Part shown: one piece after another, positions 6,643-13,057 of the stretch | Layout of the letters: each line of letters begins with the position of its first letter | Position numbering within the stretch: position 1 is the stretch's first letter | Source of the DNA: JBBDIP01 sp040880305 | GTDB lineage: Bacteria > Bacillota > Sulfobacillia > Fermentithermobacillales > Fermentithermobacillaceae | NCBI GenBank assembly: GCA_040880305.1 | Contig: JBBDIP010000054.1 | Span: 1-13,410, forward strand | Direction of reading: 5' to 3' | DNA length: 13,410 nucleotides | Position numbers and translations under genes: made by a program | The notes under the pieces: generated by a model | The model's input: the letters and a program-made list of their open reading frames with translations, nothing else | Told to the model about the DNA's origin: nothing | The model's database searches: none

Positions 6643-7314
6643 CTATAGCAGACGGACGTTGTTGATGTCGAGTTCGAAGCGGCACCCCAAAAACTCGGCG
6701 GCCCGCTTCCCGGCCAGCATCCTAGTGAGGAAGATCTCGAAGTACTCCATGACCGGAGAAATTTCTGTGTCGACGGTGAGCTTTAGGGAAATGGTCTTCG
6801 CTTCATCCTTAACCTCGAGGAACGACCTGGTCGCCGCATAATTCACGCGGTCGTGGAGGTCGAAGTGATGGAAGTCGGGGTTCCTGACCCTGCTCCTGTG
6901 CACGTCCGACTTGTCCGCAAGGATTAGGGCTGCGGAGACATTGGATACGGCGTTGCAGCTGTCTTCGGGGTCGTGGCTGCCCACGGCGCCCATTATGACG
7001 GCAACCTCGACCGGATCCATGCCCATGCTGCGGAGGATCCTTTCGGATATCGAGGCGCCTACCTGAGCGTGGTAGAACCTTGACACAACGTTGCCGATGT
7101 CGTGCACGTACCCGGCGATTGACGCCAGTTCCTGCTCCCTTTCGGAATGCCCCAGGCGCTCCAAGATGTTGCGGGAGATCGACGACGCCAGCGACGCATG
7201 CCTCACCCCATGGTCGGTGTAACCCAGCGCGCCCAGATGCGAATTCCCGGCTTCCAAGTACGAAGCGATCTCGTGATTCCGTTTCACGTCGTCCAGCGTG
7301 ACGACCCGGTTCAC
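6643..7314 (-). CDS. HD-domain phosphohydrolase
   Basis: A 223-residue HD-superfamily metal-dependent phosphohydrolase. The ligand pattern is complete: H39 (DHGVRH), H71-D72 (GYVHDIGN), H82, H114 (GSHD) and D134 (LADKSD), the H...HD...H...H...D arrangement expected of one- or two-metal HD enzymes. It carries the ADKSDVHRSRVRN stretch typical of a stand-alone HD subgroup. Substrates of relatives include nucleotides, cyclic nucleotides and nucleic-acid ends; none can be assigned here. The C-terminal about 80 residues are a non-HD extension with beta-strand-like alternation. The frame is open upstream to 7410, but the GTG at 7312-7314 overlaps the TGA of the phosphoribosyltransferase gene as GTGA, and the homologous region begins there, so that start is preferred. 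It is probably translationally coupled to the phosphoribosyltransferase. Confidence 0.87.
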   Translation of the reverse strand: MNRVVTLDDVKRNHEIASYLEAGNSHLGALGYTDHGVRHASLASSISRNILERLGHSEREQELASIAGYVHDIGNVVSRFYHAQVGASISERILRSMGMDPVEVAVIMGAVGSHDPEDSCNAVSNVSAALILADKSDVHRSRVRNPDFHHFDLHDRVNYAATRSFLEVKDEAKTISLKLTVDTEISPVMEYFEIFLTRMLAGKRAAEFLGCRFELDINNVRLL

Positions 7315-7856
7315 TTCGCCCACTTCGGCATCATCTCCGTTGAGTCGATGTACTCCTGGTAAACGGGGTTTAGCACAAACTTGCCTCCCGCGATGATCTC
7401 GTAATCCCACGGGAACATGATGTACCCGGCCGTCTCCATTCCATACCAGGTAGGCTTCCAGGACTCGGTCCCGGCCCAGATGGCGGCCGTCTTGACGACC
7501 CGTGCCTTCTCTTTCTTGCAGTCGGTTGTAACGCTCCGCATCGTATCCCCGGTCAACACCATCTCATCCACAACCAGGACCCTCTGGCCCGCCACTTTCT
7601 CTGTGACCGAAACCAGCGTGCGCGGGCGGTCGGAGACGATCTCGCCGTGCCGTCTTCGCGACACCATGCACGGGTAGAGGTCCACCCGAAGGATGGACGC
7701 AATTATGGTTGCCGGTATGAGGCCACCTTTGGCGATCCCCACGACAATGTCAGGGCTAAGGCTCCTGGCTGCCTCGAGGGCTATCCCCCGGCAGACGGCT
7801 TCGACTTCGTCCCAGGATATCCGGTATGACTGCTCACTCACGTACCTTACTTCCAA
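7311..7856 (-). CDS. Type I phosphoribosyltransferase (Gpt/Hpt-like)
   Basis: A 181-residue protein with the PRTase fold. The PPi-loop region VVGIAKGGLIPA (38-49, K43-G44-G45) and the PRPP-binding loop VLVVDEMVLTGDT (93-105, acidic pair D97-E98) are clear. It should bind 5-phosphoribosyl-1-pyrophosphate and either transfer a base or use the fold in regulation; the C-terminal WYGMETAGYIMFPWDYE segment resembles the base-binding hood of xanthine/guanine-type enzymes and of archaeal homologs. Base specificity is not readable. The start is uncertain: TTG at 7854-7856 (GGAG 9 nt upstream, overlapping the previous gene by 10 bp) or GTG at 7839-7841, 5 nt after that gene's stop. It is followed by the HD gene through a GTGA overlap, which suggests a joint role in purine or nucleotide turnover (inference). 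Confidence 0.88.
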   Translation of the reverse strand: MEVRYVSEQSYRISWDEVEAVCRGIALEAARSLSPDIVVGIAKGGLIPATIIASILRVDLYPCMVSRRRHGEIVSDRPRTLVSVTEKVAGQRVLVVDEMVLTGDTMRSVTTDCKKEKARVVKTAAIWAGTESWKPTWYGMETAGYIMFPWDYEIIAGGKFVLNPVYQEYIDSTEMMPKWAK

Positions 7857-8782
7857 ATCTCTTCGCTCCGATCAGTGCTGAACCCCAGACCTTTGAAGAC
7901 CTGCTTGGCTTCCTCGAAATGCCTGGCAGCCTCTTCCCTGTCTCCTTCGGCAAGGGCGAGGCTTCCGTATAGCGACTCCAAGTGTCCCATCTGGTAGGAA
8001 CCGCTCCCCGGCTTCTTGTAAAACTCACGGACTGCGTTTAGCAGTTCCCTTGCTTCATCAAGATCCTTCCCGAGCATGATATATGCTTCGGCCAAACCCA
8101 GCAGTGTCAGGGCTTTACCGTCAGATGCTTCTTTTGAAGCTGAAACCGGCAGGGGCTTGTCCTCACCGGAGGCCTTGCGGGGCTTTCCGCGCGTCGCCAC
8201 CCTGTCCCACAGCACCCCCGCCTTCTTGTACAGGTCGACCGCCACTTCCAGATGAGATGAGGCACAGGAGCGATCGATTTGCGACAATACGCAGCAGAGG
8301 TCGGCTGTCGTCTGACTCAACCAGGCCAGCGACCTCTCGTCCCTGGTCGTGGTGGCAAGGGTCATCCCCTTGTCGCCGAGCCGCAACCCCTTTTCCAGGT
8401 AGGTGAAGGCCGAACCGGGGTCCAGCACCGCCAGGTCTCGAAGGACCGCCTGCTGGCTGCTAATCGCCTGCGCGAGTTCCTGGGGGTTGGACGCCTTGCC
8501 CAACAGCCGTATCTCCTCGTCGTAGCATTTCTCGGCCCGTTTGAGGTCGTCCAGGGAGCCAAGCAGGTGAAGAGCCGCCCCCATGCCATCCAGAGCCATG
8601 GGCAGGTTCTCGCGGTCTTCCTGCGCGCGCAGCGATTCGGCCGCGCCGGCGAAAAGCTCCAGCGCCTCCCGGGCGTGCTCCTTACCTCCGGTGAAGCTCT
8701 TCTGGTAGGCTTTCCAGCCCCGCGAGATGCGGGACAGCCAGGGATATTCCTGCTTGGCAGGACCTTCGGGCAACAGCTTCAC
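7847..8782 (-). CDS. Predicted TPR-like helical-repeat protein, function unknown
   Basis: A 311-residue soluble protein without signal peptide or membrane segment. It is almost entirely helical, with degenerate TPR-like units such as ALELFAGAAESLR, AEKCYDEEIRLLG, GLAEAYIMLGKDLDEARELL and ESLYGSLALAEGDREEAARHFEEA. A Lys/Glu-rich low-complexity stretch (about residues 198-222) separates two helical halves. TPR arrays usually bind proteins or peptides; no catalytic motif is visible. The start is GTG at 8780-8782, the only start codon between the upstream in-frame stop (TAG near 8822) and the conserved-looking body, but its ribosome binding site is poor (only CGAG directly before it). Its stop region overlaps the possible TTG start of the phosphoribosyltransferase, so they form one operon. 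I do not recognise a specific family. Confidence 0.7.
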   Translation of the reverse strand: MKLLPEGPAKQEYPWLSRISRGWKAYQKSFTGGKEHAREALELFAGAAESLRAQEDRENLPMALDGMGAALHLLGSLDDLKRAEKCYDEEIRLLGKASNPQELAQAISSQQAVLRDLAVLDPGSAFTYLEKGLRLGDKGMTLATTTRDERSLAWLSQTTADLCCVLSQIDRSCASSHLEVAVDLYKKAGVLWDRVATRGKPRKASGEDKPLPVSASKEASDGKALTLLGLAEAYIMLGKDLDEARELLNAVREFYKKPGSGSYQMGHLESLYGSLALAEGDREEAARHFEEAKQVFKGLGFSTDRSEEIWK

Positions 8783-8828
8783 CTCGTGATGATATTGATG
8801 CCTAGGAGTTCCCGATTTTCGCCACTAG

Positions 8829-8856
8829 TTCCTCTAAAACAGCCCTAAAGGAGGAA
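8829..8856. repeat. Hairpin covering an orphan ribosome-binding-site-like motif
   Basis: TTCCTC (8829-8834) is the perfect complement of GAGGAA (8851-8856), with a further T-G pair inside. On the plus strand the 3' arm lies in AAAGGAGG (8847-8854), a strong Shine-Dalgarno-like sequence, but no ATG, GTG or TTG follows at a usable distance. A second AAAGGAGG is at 8891-8898. As DNA it could equally be a protein-binding dyad in front of the minus-strand helical-repeat gene. Confidence 0.35.
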
Positions 8857-8908
8857 AAGCGCCTTAAGCGCAGAATAGTCTTTCTCAGTGAAAGGAGGTG
8901 GTGTCCGA

Positions 8909-8968
8909 GTGTCATGTAAGGTTACGCTACTCGGCGCCTCCAATCCCAGCGGGAGAGCCGCCGGGTAG
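8909..8968 (+). CDS. Candidate 19-residue peptide ORF
   Basis: A GTG-initiated frame of 19 codons encodes MSCKVTLLGASNPSGRAAG and ends at TAG (8966-8968). It is preceded by AAAGGAGG (8891-8898) at 10 nt, one of the best ribosome binding sites in the window. The frame is also open upstream to a GTG at 8888. A perfect intrinsic terminator follows 15 nt after the stop, so a short monocistronic plus-strand message is conceivable. Against it: the frame is very short, no promoter is obvious, and the last third of the ORF is the 3' arm of a long hairpin, so the sequence may be under RNA rather than coding constraint. I do not recognise the peptide. Confidence 0.3.
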   Translation: MSCKVTLLGASNPSGRAAG

Positions 8969-8970
8969 CG
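8925..8970 (+). ncRNA. Long hairpin of a candidate small RNA or leader
   Basis: CGCTACTCGGCG (8925-8936) pairs with CGCCGGGTAGCG (8959-8970) over 12 consecutive positions, eleven Watson-Crick and one T-G. Inside, CTCC (8938-8941) can pair with GGAG (8952-8955). The single non-canonical position is G-U if transcribed from the plus strand but A-C on the minus strand, which favours a plus-strand RNA. The bidirectional terminator at 8984-9003 follows closely. I do not match it to a known riboswitch or sRNA family; no rRNA, tRNA or SRP features are seen. Confidence 0.35.
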
Positions 8971-8983
8971 CCAGGAACCAAAA

Positions 8984-9003
8984 CCCCCGGGCTTGCCCGG
9001 GGG
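8984..9003. terminator. Bidirectional intrinsic terminator downstream of typA
   Basis: CCCCCGGGC (8984-8992) and GCCCGGGGG (8995-9003) form a 9-bp GC-only stem with a minimal loop. The flanks are AAAA on the left and TTT on the right, so the minus-strand transcript ends in TTTT and the plus-strand one in TTTAT. It lies 24 bp after the typA stop on the minus strand and is the expected typA terminator. It would also end any plus-strand transcript crossing 8890-8980. Confidence 0.85.
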
Positions 9004-9027
9004 TTTATCATTTCCGCTCCTGCTTAT

Positions 9028-10947
9028 CTAGGCCGACTCGACCTCTTCAGGCTCTTCTTCCCCGCGGTCTTTCTTAAGCCGGTACCTGTTCATGCGGTCA
9101 AGGATCGTCTTGCGCAGGCGGATCTCCTTGGGAGTGACCTCCACAAGCTCGTCGTCCTTTATCCACTGCAAAGAGTCTTCCAGTCCCATCACCCTGTGGG
9201 AAGTGAGACGCAGGGTCTCGTCAGACACCGAAGCCCTCATGTTGGTGAGATGCTTCTTCTTGCACACGTTGATGTCCATGTCCTTGGGCCTGGCGTTCTG
9301 CCCGATGATCTGGCCCGCGTAGACTTCCTGGCCGGGGGCCACGAAGAGCACCCCCCGTTCCTGCGCGTTGTGCAGGGCGTAGGTGGTCGTGGCACCGGTC
9401 TCCCAACCTACCATTGCGCCCTCACGCCTGGTCACGATCTCGCCGCAGTACTCATCGTAGCGGTCAAAGACGTGATGCATGATCCCGAGGCCCTTGGTGA
9501 TGGTCAAGAAGCTGGGGCGCAGTCCCATGATGCCCCTGGTGGGGACGCTAAAGTTCATCCTCACGCGACCCGACGCGTCTTGGTGCATGTCGATCATCTC
9601 GGCCTTCCTGGGGCCCAATTCCTCCATGACCTTCCCCATGAACTCCTCAGGGATGTCCACGGCCAGGTACTCGTAGGGCTCCATCTTTTTGGCCGAGGAC
9701 GTCTTCAGGATGACCTCGGGCTTGGAAATGCCCATCTCGTAGCCCTCGCGTCTCATCGTCTCGATGAGGATCGAAAGGTGAAGCTCGCCGCGCCCGCTGA
9801 CCTTGAAGGAGTCCGGGTCTTTGGTATCCTCAACCCGCAGGCTGACGTCTTTTTGGGCCTCACGGTACAGCCGGTCCCGGAGATGCCTGGACGTGATGTA
9901 CTGACCGTCCCGCCCACAGAACGGGCTATCGTTGACCTTGACGGTAACCGTGATAGTCGGTTCCTCTACCTTTATGGGAGGCAAGGGTCTTGGGTCGAGC
10001 GCGTCGGCTATGGTCTCGCCGATGTTGAGGTCTTCGATACCTGAGACTGCGGCGATGTCGCCCGCCTCAACCTGCTCGACTTCCGCGCGCTTCAGCCCCT
10101 GGAAGACCCAGAGCCTCGTTATCCAGCACGACATCTGTGACCCGTCCAGGCGGCACAACACGACGTTCTGCCCCTTCTTGAGAGTTCCCGCCTCTACCCG
10201 TCCGATGGCGATGCGGCCCAGGTAGTCATCGTGTGAGAGCGTGCTCACCATCATCTGAACGGGTTCGTTGACCCTGGCTGTGGGTGGAGGAACGTGTTCG
10301 ATAATCGCGTCCAGCACCGGGAAAACGTTGCCGGGCTTGAGCGGATCCGCGCCGGCTACACCTTTGCGCGCCTGCACGTCTTTGGCATACGCGTGGGCTT
10401 CAGCCAGATCGTCCGTGGCATAGCCTATCCTGGCATCAGTGTAGACGACGTGGAAGTCCACATCGTCGTCGTCGCCGCCCAGGTTCACCAGGAGGTCAAA
10501 GACCTCACCGCTGATATCGTCGAGCCGGGCGTCCGGCCTGTCGATCTTGTTGACCACCAGGACCAGTTTGAGGTGGTGGTCGAGCGCCTTCTGGACCACG
10601 AACCTGGTTTGAGGCATCGGACCGTCGCATGCGTCCACCAAAAGCAGCGCGCCGTCTACCATGCTTAGCGTACGCTCGACTTCTCCACCGAAGTCAGCGT
10701 GACCGGGAGTATCCACGATGTTGATCTTCACGTCCTTGTAGTTGATGGACGTGTTCTTGGCAAGGATCGTGATCCCGCGCTCCTTCTCCAGATCGTTTGA
10801 GTCCATAACGCGCTCCTCGACAACCTGGTTCTCCCGGAAAGTTCCGGTCTGCCTAAGCAGAGCGTCAACCAACGTGGTCTTCCCGTGGTCCACATGGGCA
10901 ATGACCGCGATATTCCTTATTTTCTCGTTGCGTGATGTTGATAGCAT
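9028..10947 (-). CDS. typA: Translational GTPase TypA/BipA
   Basis: A 639-residue ribosome-binding GTPase of the EF-G-like superfamily, which acts in ribosome assembly and stress adaptation. G1 AHVDHGKTT is at 17-25, G2 RGIT at 57-60, G3 DTPGH at 79-83 and G4 NKID at 133-136; then come the beta-barrel domain (YLGRIAIGRVEAGTLKKGQ), the EF-G-like domains (GRGELHLSILIETMRREGYE; RGIMGLRPSFLT) and the TypA-specific C-terminal domain. It is slightly longer than the usual about 605-615 residues. The excess is an acidic GGDDDDVDF segment and a longer loop near the G5 region, where YTDARIG (169-175) replaces the usual SA-containing motif, plus an acidic tail. ATG at 10947 has GAGAGG only 2 nt upstream. 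It is monocistronic, with a perfect TATAAT upstream and a strong terminator downstream. Confidence 0.97.
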   Translation of the reverse strand: MLSTSRNEKIRNIAVIAHVDHGKTTLVDALLRQTGTFRENQVVEERVMDSNDLEKERGITILAKNTSINYKDVKINIVDTPGHADFGGEVERTLSMVDGALLLVDACDGPMPQTRFVVQKALDHHLKLVLVVNKIDRPDARLDDISGEVFDLLVNLGGDDDDVDFHVVYTDARIGYATDDLAEAHAYAKDVQARKGVAGADPLKPGNVFPVLDAIIEHVPPPTARVNEPVQMMVSTLSHDDYLGRIAIGRVEAGTLKKGQNVVLCRLDGSQMSCWITRLWVFQGLKRAEVEQVEAGDIAAVSGIEDLNIGETIADALDPRPLPPIKVEEPTITVTVKVNDSPFCGRDGQYITSRHLRDRLYREAQKDVSLRVEDTKDPDSFKVSGRGELHLSILIETMRREGYEMGISKPEVILKTSSAKKMEPYEYLAVDIPEEFMGKVMEELGPRKAEMIDMHQDASGRVRMNFSVPTRGIMGLRPSFLTITKGLGIMHHVFDRYDEYCGEIVTRREGAMVGWETGATTTYALHNAQERGVLFVAPGQEVYAGQIIGQNARPKDMDINVCKKKHLTNMRASVSDETLRLTSHRVMGLEDSLQWIKDDELVEVTPKEIRLRKTILDRMNRYRLKKDRGEEEPEEVESA

Positions 10948-10982
10948 GGCCTCTCAGGACCTTTCTGATCGGGAATGGACCC

Positions 10983-11005
10983 ACCGTTGCGCGAGCCACA
11001 ACGGT
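10983..11005. promoter_or_regulatory. Perfect dyad over the typA transcription start
   Basis: ACCGTTG (10983-10989) and CAACGGT (10999-11005) are perfect 7-bp complements separated by 9 bp. The dyad lies immediately downstream of the typA -10 box, so it covers the predicted start (about 11001) and the first part of the leader. It could be an operator or a 5' mRNA hairpin. No known operator is recognised. Confidence 0.45.
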
Positions 11006-11007
11006 CA

Positions 11008-11013
11008 ATTATA
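11008..11013 (-). promoter_or_regulatory. -10 box of the typA promoter
   Basis: The minus strand reads TATAAT, a perfect -10. The hexamer 17 bp upstream (TGTTAA, 11031-11036) is a weak -35 and coincides exactly with the -35 of the divergent promoter. Transcription would start near 11001 with a leader of about 54 nt. Confidence 0.55.
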
Positions 11014-11030
11014 CAACGCCGTGGCGATCA

Positions 11031-11058
11031 TTAACACATTTTGCAGGGATGTTAGAAT
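11031..11058 (+). promoter_or_regulatory. Sigma-70-type promoter of the phospholipase-like/glycosyltransferase operon
   Basis: TTAACA (11031-11036) and TAGAAT (11053-11058) each match consensus at 5 of 6 positions with a 16-bp spacer, and TGT directly before the -10 makes it an extended type. The start would be near 11065, about 28 nt before the ATG of the first gene, with GGAGG in the leader. Confidence 0.7.
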
Positions 11059-11092
11059 AGGACAGGGTTAACGAGGAGAATCGCGGAGGAAA

Positions 11093-11854
11093 ATGGACAC
11101 CAATATGAGCCGGCTCTCGAAAGTCGGCGCTTTCGGCAATCTAGTAGCCAAGAGCCTTAGGGCGCACACTCTGGTCAGGCTGGTGGGAATCCCCTTTCAG
11201 AAATTCTTTGACAAGGCGGGGAGCACGCACCAGTTTCTGACCGAGAAAGCTGTCGAAATACTGCGTTCCGACGGTCTGACCGAAGCCGCCACATTTTACG
11301 GTGGATGGCTGGATACGATCATACGCGGAAACTACTGGGCGGACACACTCTGGATGAACGCGACACATCACTACAACCCGAAGACCAGGCGGGGTCTGTG
11401 GGTCTGGGCGGGAGCGGCCGACCAGGTCAGGAACTGGTGGAACCAGGCGGTTGCCCAGTGGAACAAGGGCAACGAGGCCAAGTCAATGTTCATGCTAGGA
11501 GCGTGCCTCCATATAGTGCAGGACTGCTGCCAGCCGTACCACTCGAATTGTCTTGCGCTGGACGGCCACCAAAAATACGAGAAATGGGCTGACGAGCACA
11601 AGGAGAATTACGTAGTAAGCGATGGGGGCCTTTACGGAGTCTCCCTCAAACCCGAGGGGTGGGTCGTGGCTAACGCTCAGGTCTCCTGCGGATACCTTGG
11701 CCAGGTGGCCAGCAAGCAGGATGATCTGAGGGACGCGGCCACGTGCGTCCTGCTCCCCAGGGCGATGCGGACTTCCGCCGGTTTCCTGGACTTCTTCCGC
11801 GAGGAGATCGTGGCGGTGGCCGCCGTACGTGAGAAGAAGGTTGCGGCAGGCTAA
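11093..11854 (+). CDS. Zinc-dependent phospholipase C-like protein
   Basis: A 253-residue protein of the bacterial zinc-dependent phospholipase C/S1-P1 nuclease-like fold. The metal-ligand pattern of Bacillus cereus PLC is visible: H46 (THQFLTEKA), D84 (YWAD), H92/H93 (THHYNP), H140-D144 (LHIVQD), H150 (CQPYH), then H159 and E163 (HQKYEKW). Known secreted members cleave phospholipids to diacylglycerol. Here there is no recognisable signal peptide; the first about 45 residues are basic and not hydrophobic enough, and the processed N-terminal tryptophan ligand of the secreted enzymes is missing. It may therefore be intracellular with another substrate. ATG 11093 follows GGAGG by 3 nt; a second ATG at 11105 is too far from it. 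The next gene starts 9 bp after its stop, so it heads an operon with a diacylglycerol-type glycosyltransferase. Confidence 0.88.
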   Translation: MDTNMSRLSKVGAFGNLVAKSLRAHTLVRLVGIPFQKFFDKAGSTHQFLTEKAVEILRSDGLTEAATFYGGWLDTIIRGNYWADTLWMNATHHYNPKTRRGLWVWAGAADQVRNWWNQAVAQWNKGNEAKSMFMLGACLHIVQDCCQPYHSNCLALDGHQKYEKWADEHKENYVVSDGGLYGVSLKPEGWVVANAQVSCGYLGQVASKQDDLRDAATCVLLPRAMRTSAGFLDFFREEIVAVAAVREKKVAAG

Positions 11855-11863
11855 GGTGATTTC

Positions 11864-13057
11864 GTGCAAGAAGCGAGATTCCCAGTAGATGAGACAGACG
11901 TCCTGAACCTTACGGCGGACTACGGCGCCGGACACCGGCGGGCGTCCGCAGCGCTGCAAGACGCTCTCTTGGACCTCAATCCCAACCTGCGCGTCCTTAC
12001 TCTAAACTACATCTGGTTCGTGCACCCCTTGCTGGACCGCATCACCCAGTCGTTGTATGTAAACACCGTCAAGGTGGCGCCCGAACTCTACCGCGGGTTC
12101 TATTACGTCACCAAGTCCATCGACCCCGACTCCCTCTGGCAGTCGGCCCTCAACAACCTAGGGCACAGACGCCTGCTTCGTCTTCTCCAAAAAGTGCGCC
12201 CCCGGCTGGTCGTATGTACGTTCCCGACTCCGGCAGGCGTTGTGGGCGAGCTAAAACGCAGGGGCCTGGTCGATGTTCCCCAGGTCACCATCATAACTGA
12301 CAACGCCGTGCACACGCAGTGGGTCAGCCCTTGGACCGACCTGTATCTGGTGGCCAGCGACTATGTCAAGCGAGGCCTTCAGAGCAGGGGTATCCGGGGG
12401 GAAAGAGTCGTGGTGTCAGGGATACCCATCGACAAGAGATTCCTCGGTCCCTGGGACCGGCAAGCCCTCTTGGACAAATACGGCCTCAGGCCCGACCTCC
12501 CCGTAGTGCTGCTATTGGGCTCCGCCTACGGGATGTCGCCCGATGCGTGGGAGACCGCCGCGTGGCTGGGGCAGGCAAATCCCCCGTGCCAGATCATCGT
12601 TGTGGCGGGTCGGGACGAGAAACTCCGCGCCAAGTGCGAGGAAGTCACAAGAGGCTCCAAGAACCCGGTTAAGGTCTTCGGCTTCGTCGATACCATGCAT
12701 GAGCTTATGGCGCTCTCCGAGATGGCGATAACCAAGGCAGGCGGCCTCACCGTCTCCGAGGCCCTGGCGACCGGGGTCCCCTTGGTCATACACCGGCCGA
12801 TCCCGGGCCAGGAAGAAGAGAACGCCAGGTTCCTCCTGCGTCACGGGGCCGCGGTGATGTCGAGAAACGCTGACAAGACGAGGGAACTTGCGCTCGCCCT
12901 CCTGGGCGACGCGGGACGCCTCAACCTCATGCGGCAATCCGCCCTTGCGGCGGGGCGGCCCAAGGCTGCCCAGACTGCTGCCAGGGAGATATGGGACCGG
13001 TATCTTTCCCCCGAAGCCACAGCGGGGCGGGCAGCCCAGGAGGCCTTGGTAAGGTGA
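11864..13057 (+). CDS. UgtP/MGDG-synthase-like GT28 glycosyltransferase
   Basis: A 397-residue GT-B enzyme. The N-terminal MGDG-synthase domain carries the GAGH loop (21-24) and a PDSLWQSALNNLGHRRLL region, followed by TFPTPAGVVGELK and TDNAVHTQWVSPWTDLYLVASDYVKRGL-like segments (read as separate motifs). The C-terminal donor domain has VFGFVDTMHELM, KAGGLTVSEAL (291-301) and PGQEEEN (314-320), which bind the UDP-sugar. Relatives transfer glucose or galactose from UDP-sugars to diacylglycerol on the inner membrane leaflet; exact sugar and acceptor are not readable. GTG at 11864 is supported by AAGGTG about 5 nt upstream. The stop overlaps the next gene as GTGA. Its pairing with a phospholipase C-like protein, whose classic product is diacylglycerol, suggests a glycolipid pathway (inference). 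Confidence 0.92.
   Translation: MQEARFPVDETDVLNLTADYGAGHRRASAALQDALLDLNPNLRVLTLNYIWFVHPLLDRITQSLYVNTVKVAPELYRGFYYVTKSIDPDSLWQSALNNLGHRRLLRLLQKVRPRLVVCTFPTPAGVVGELKRRGLVDVPQVTIITDNAVHTQWVSPWTDLYLVASDYVKRGLQSRGIRGERVVVSGIPIDKRFLGPWDRQALLDKYGLRPDLPVVLLLGSAYGMSPDAWETAAWLGQANPPCQIIVVAGRDEKLRAKCEEVTRGSKNPVKVFGFVDTMHELMALSEMAITKAGGLTVSEALATGVPLVIHRPIPGQEEENARFLLRHGAAVMSRNADKTRELALALLGDAGRLNLMRQSALAAGRPKAAQTAAREIWDRYLSPEATAGRAAQEALVR

Noticed and set aside
7315..7410. Longer N-terminus for the HD-domain protein from 7410
   Set aside because: Would overlap the C-terminus of the phosphoribosyltransferase by about 100 bp; the GTGA overlap at 7311-7314 is the natural coupled start.
8859..8871. GCGC-CTTAA-GCGC as a minus-strand terminator (followed by TTTT)
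   Set aside because: The stem has only 4 bp and no gene end precedes it on the minus strand; noted only as part of the structured region.
8901..9078. Longer plus-strand frame from GTG 8901 running through the terminator into typA
   Set aside because: The start is only 2 nt from GGAGG, and the frame crosses the GC terminator and overlaps typA antisense; the composition looks non-coding.
9196..10044. 282-codon open frame on the plus strand opposite typA
   Set aside because: Lies antisense to a clearly conserved GTPase, is rich in His/Val/Asp residues typical of reversed GC-rich codons, and has no family resemblance.
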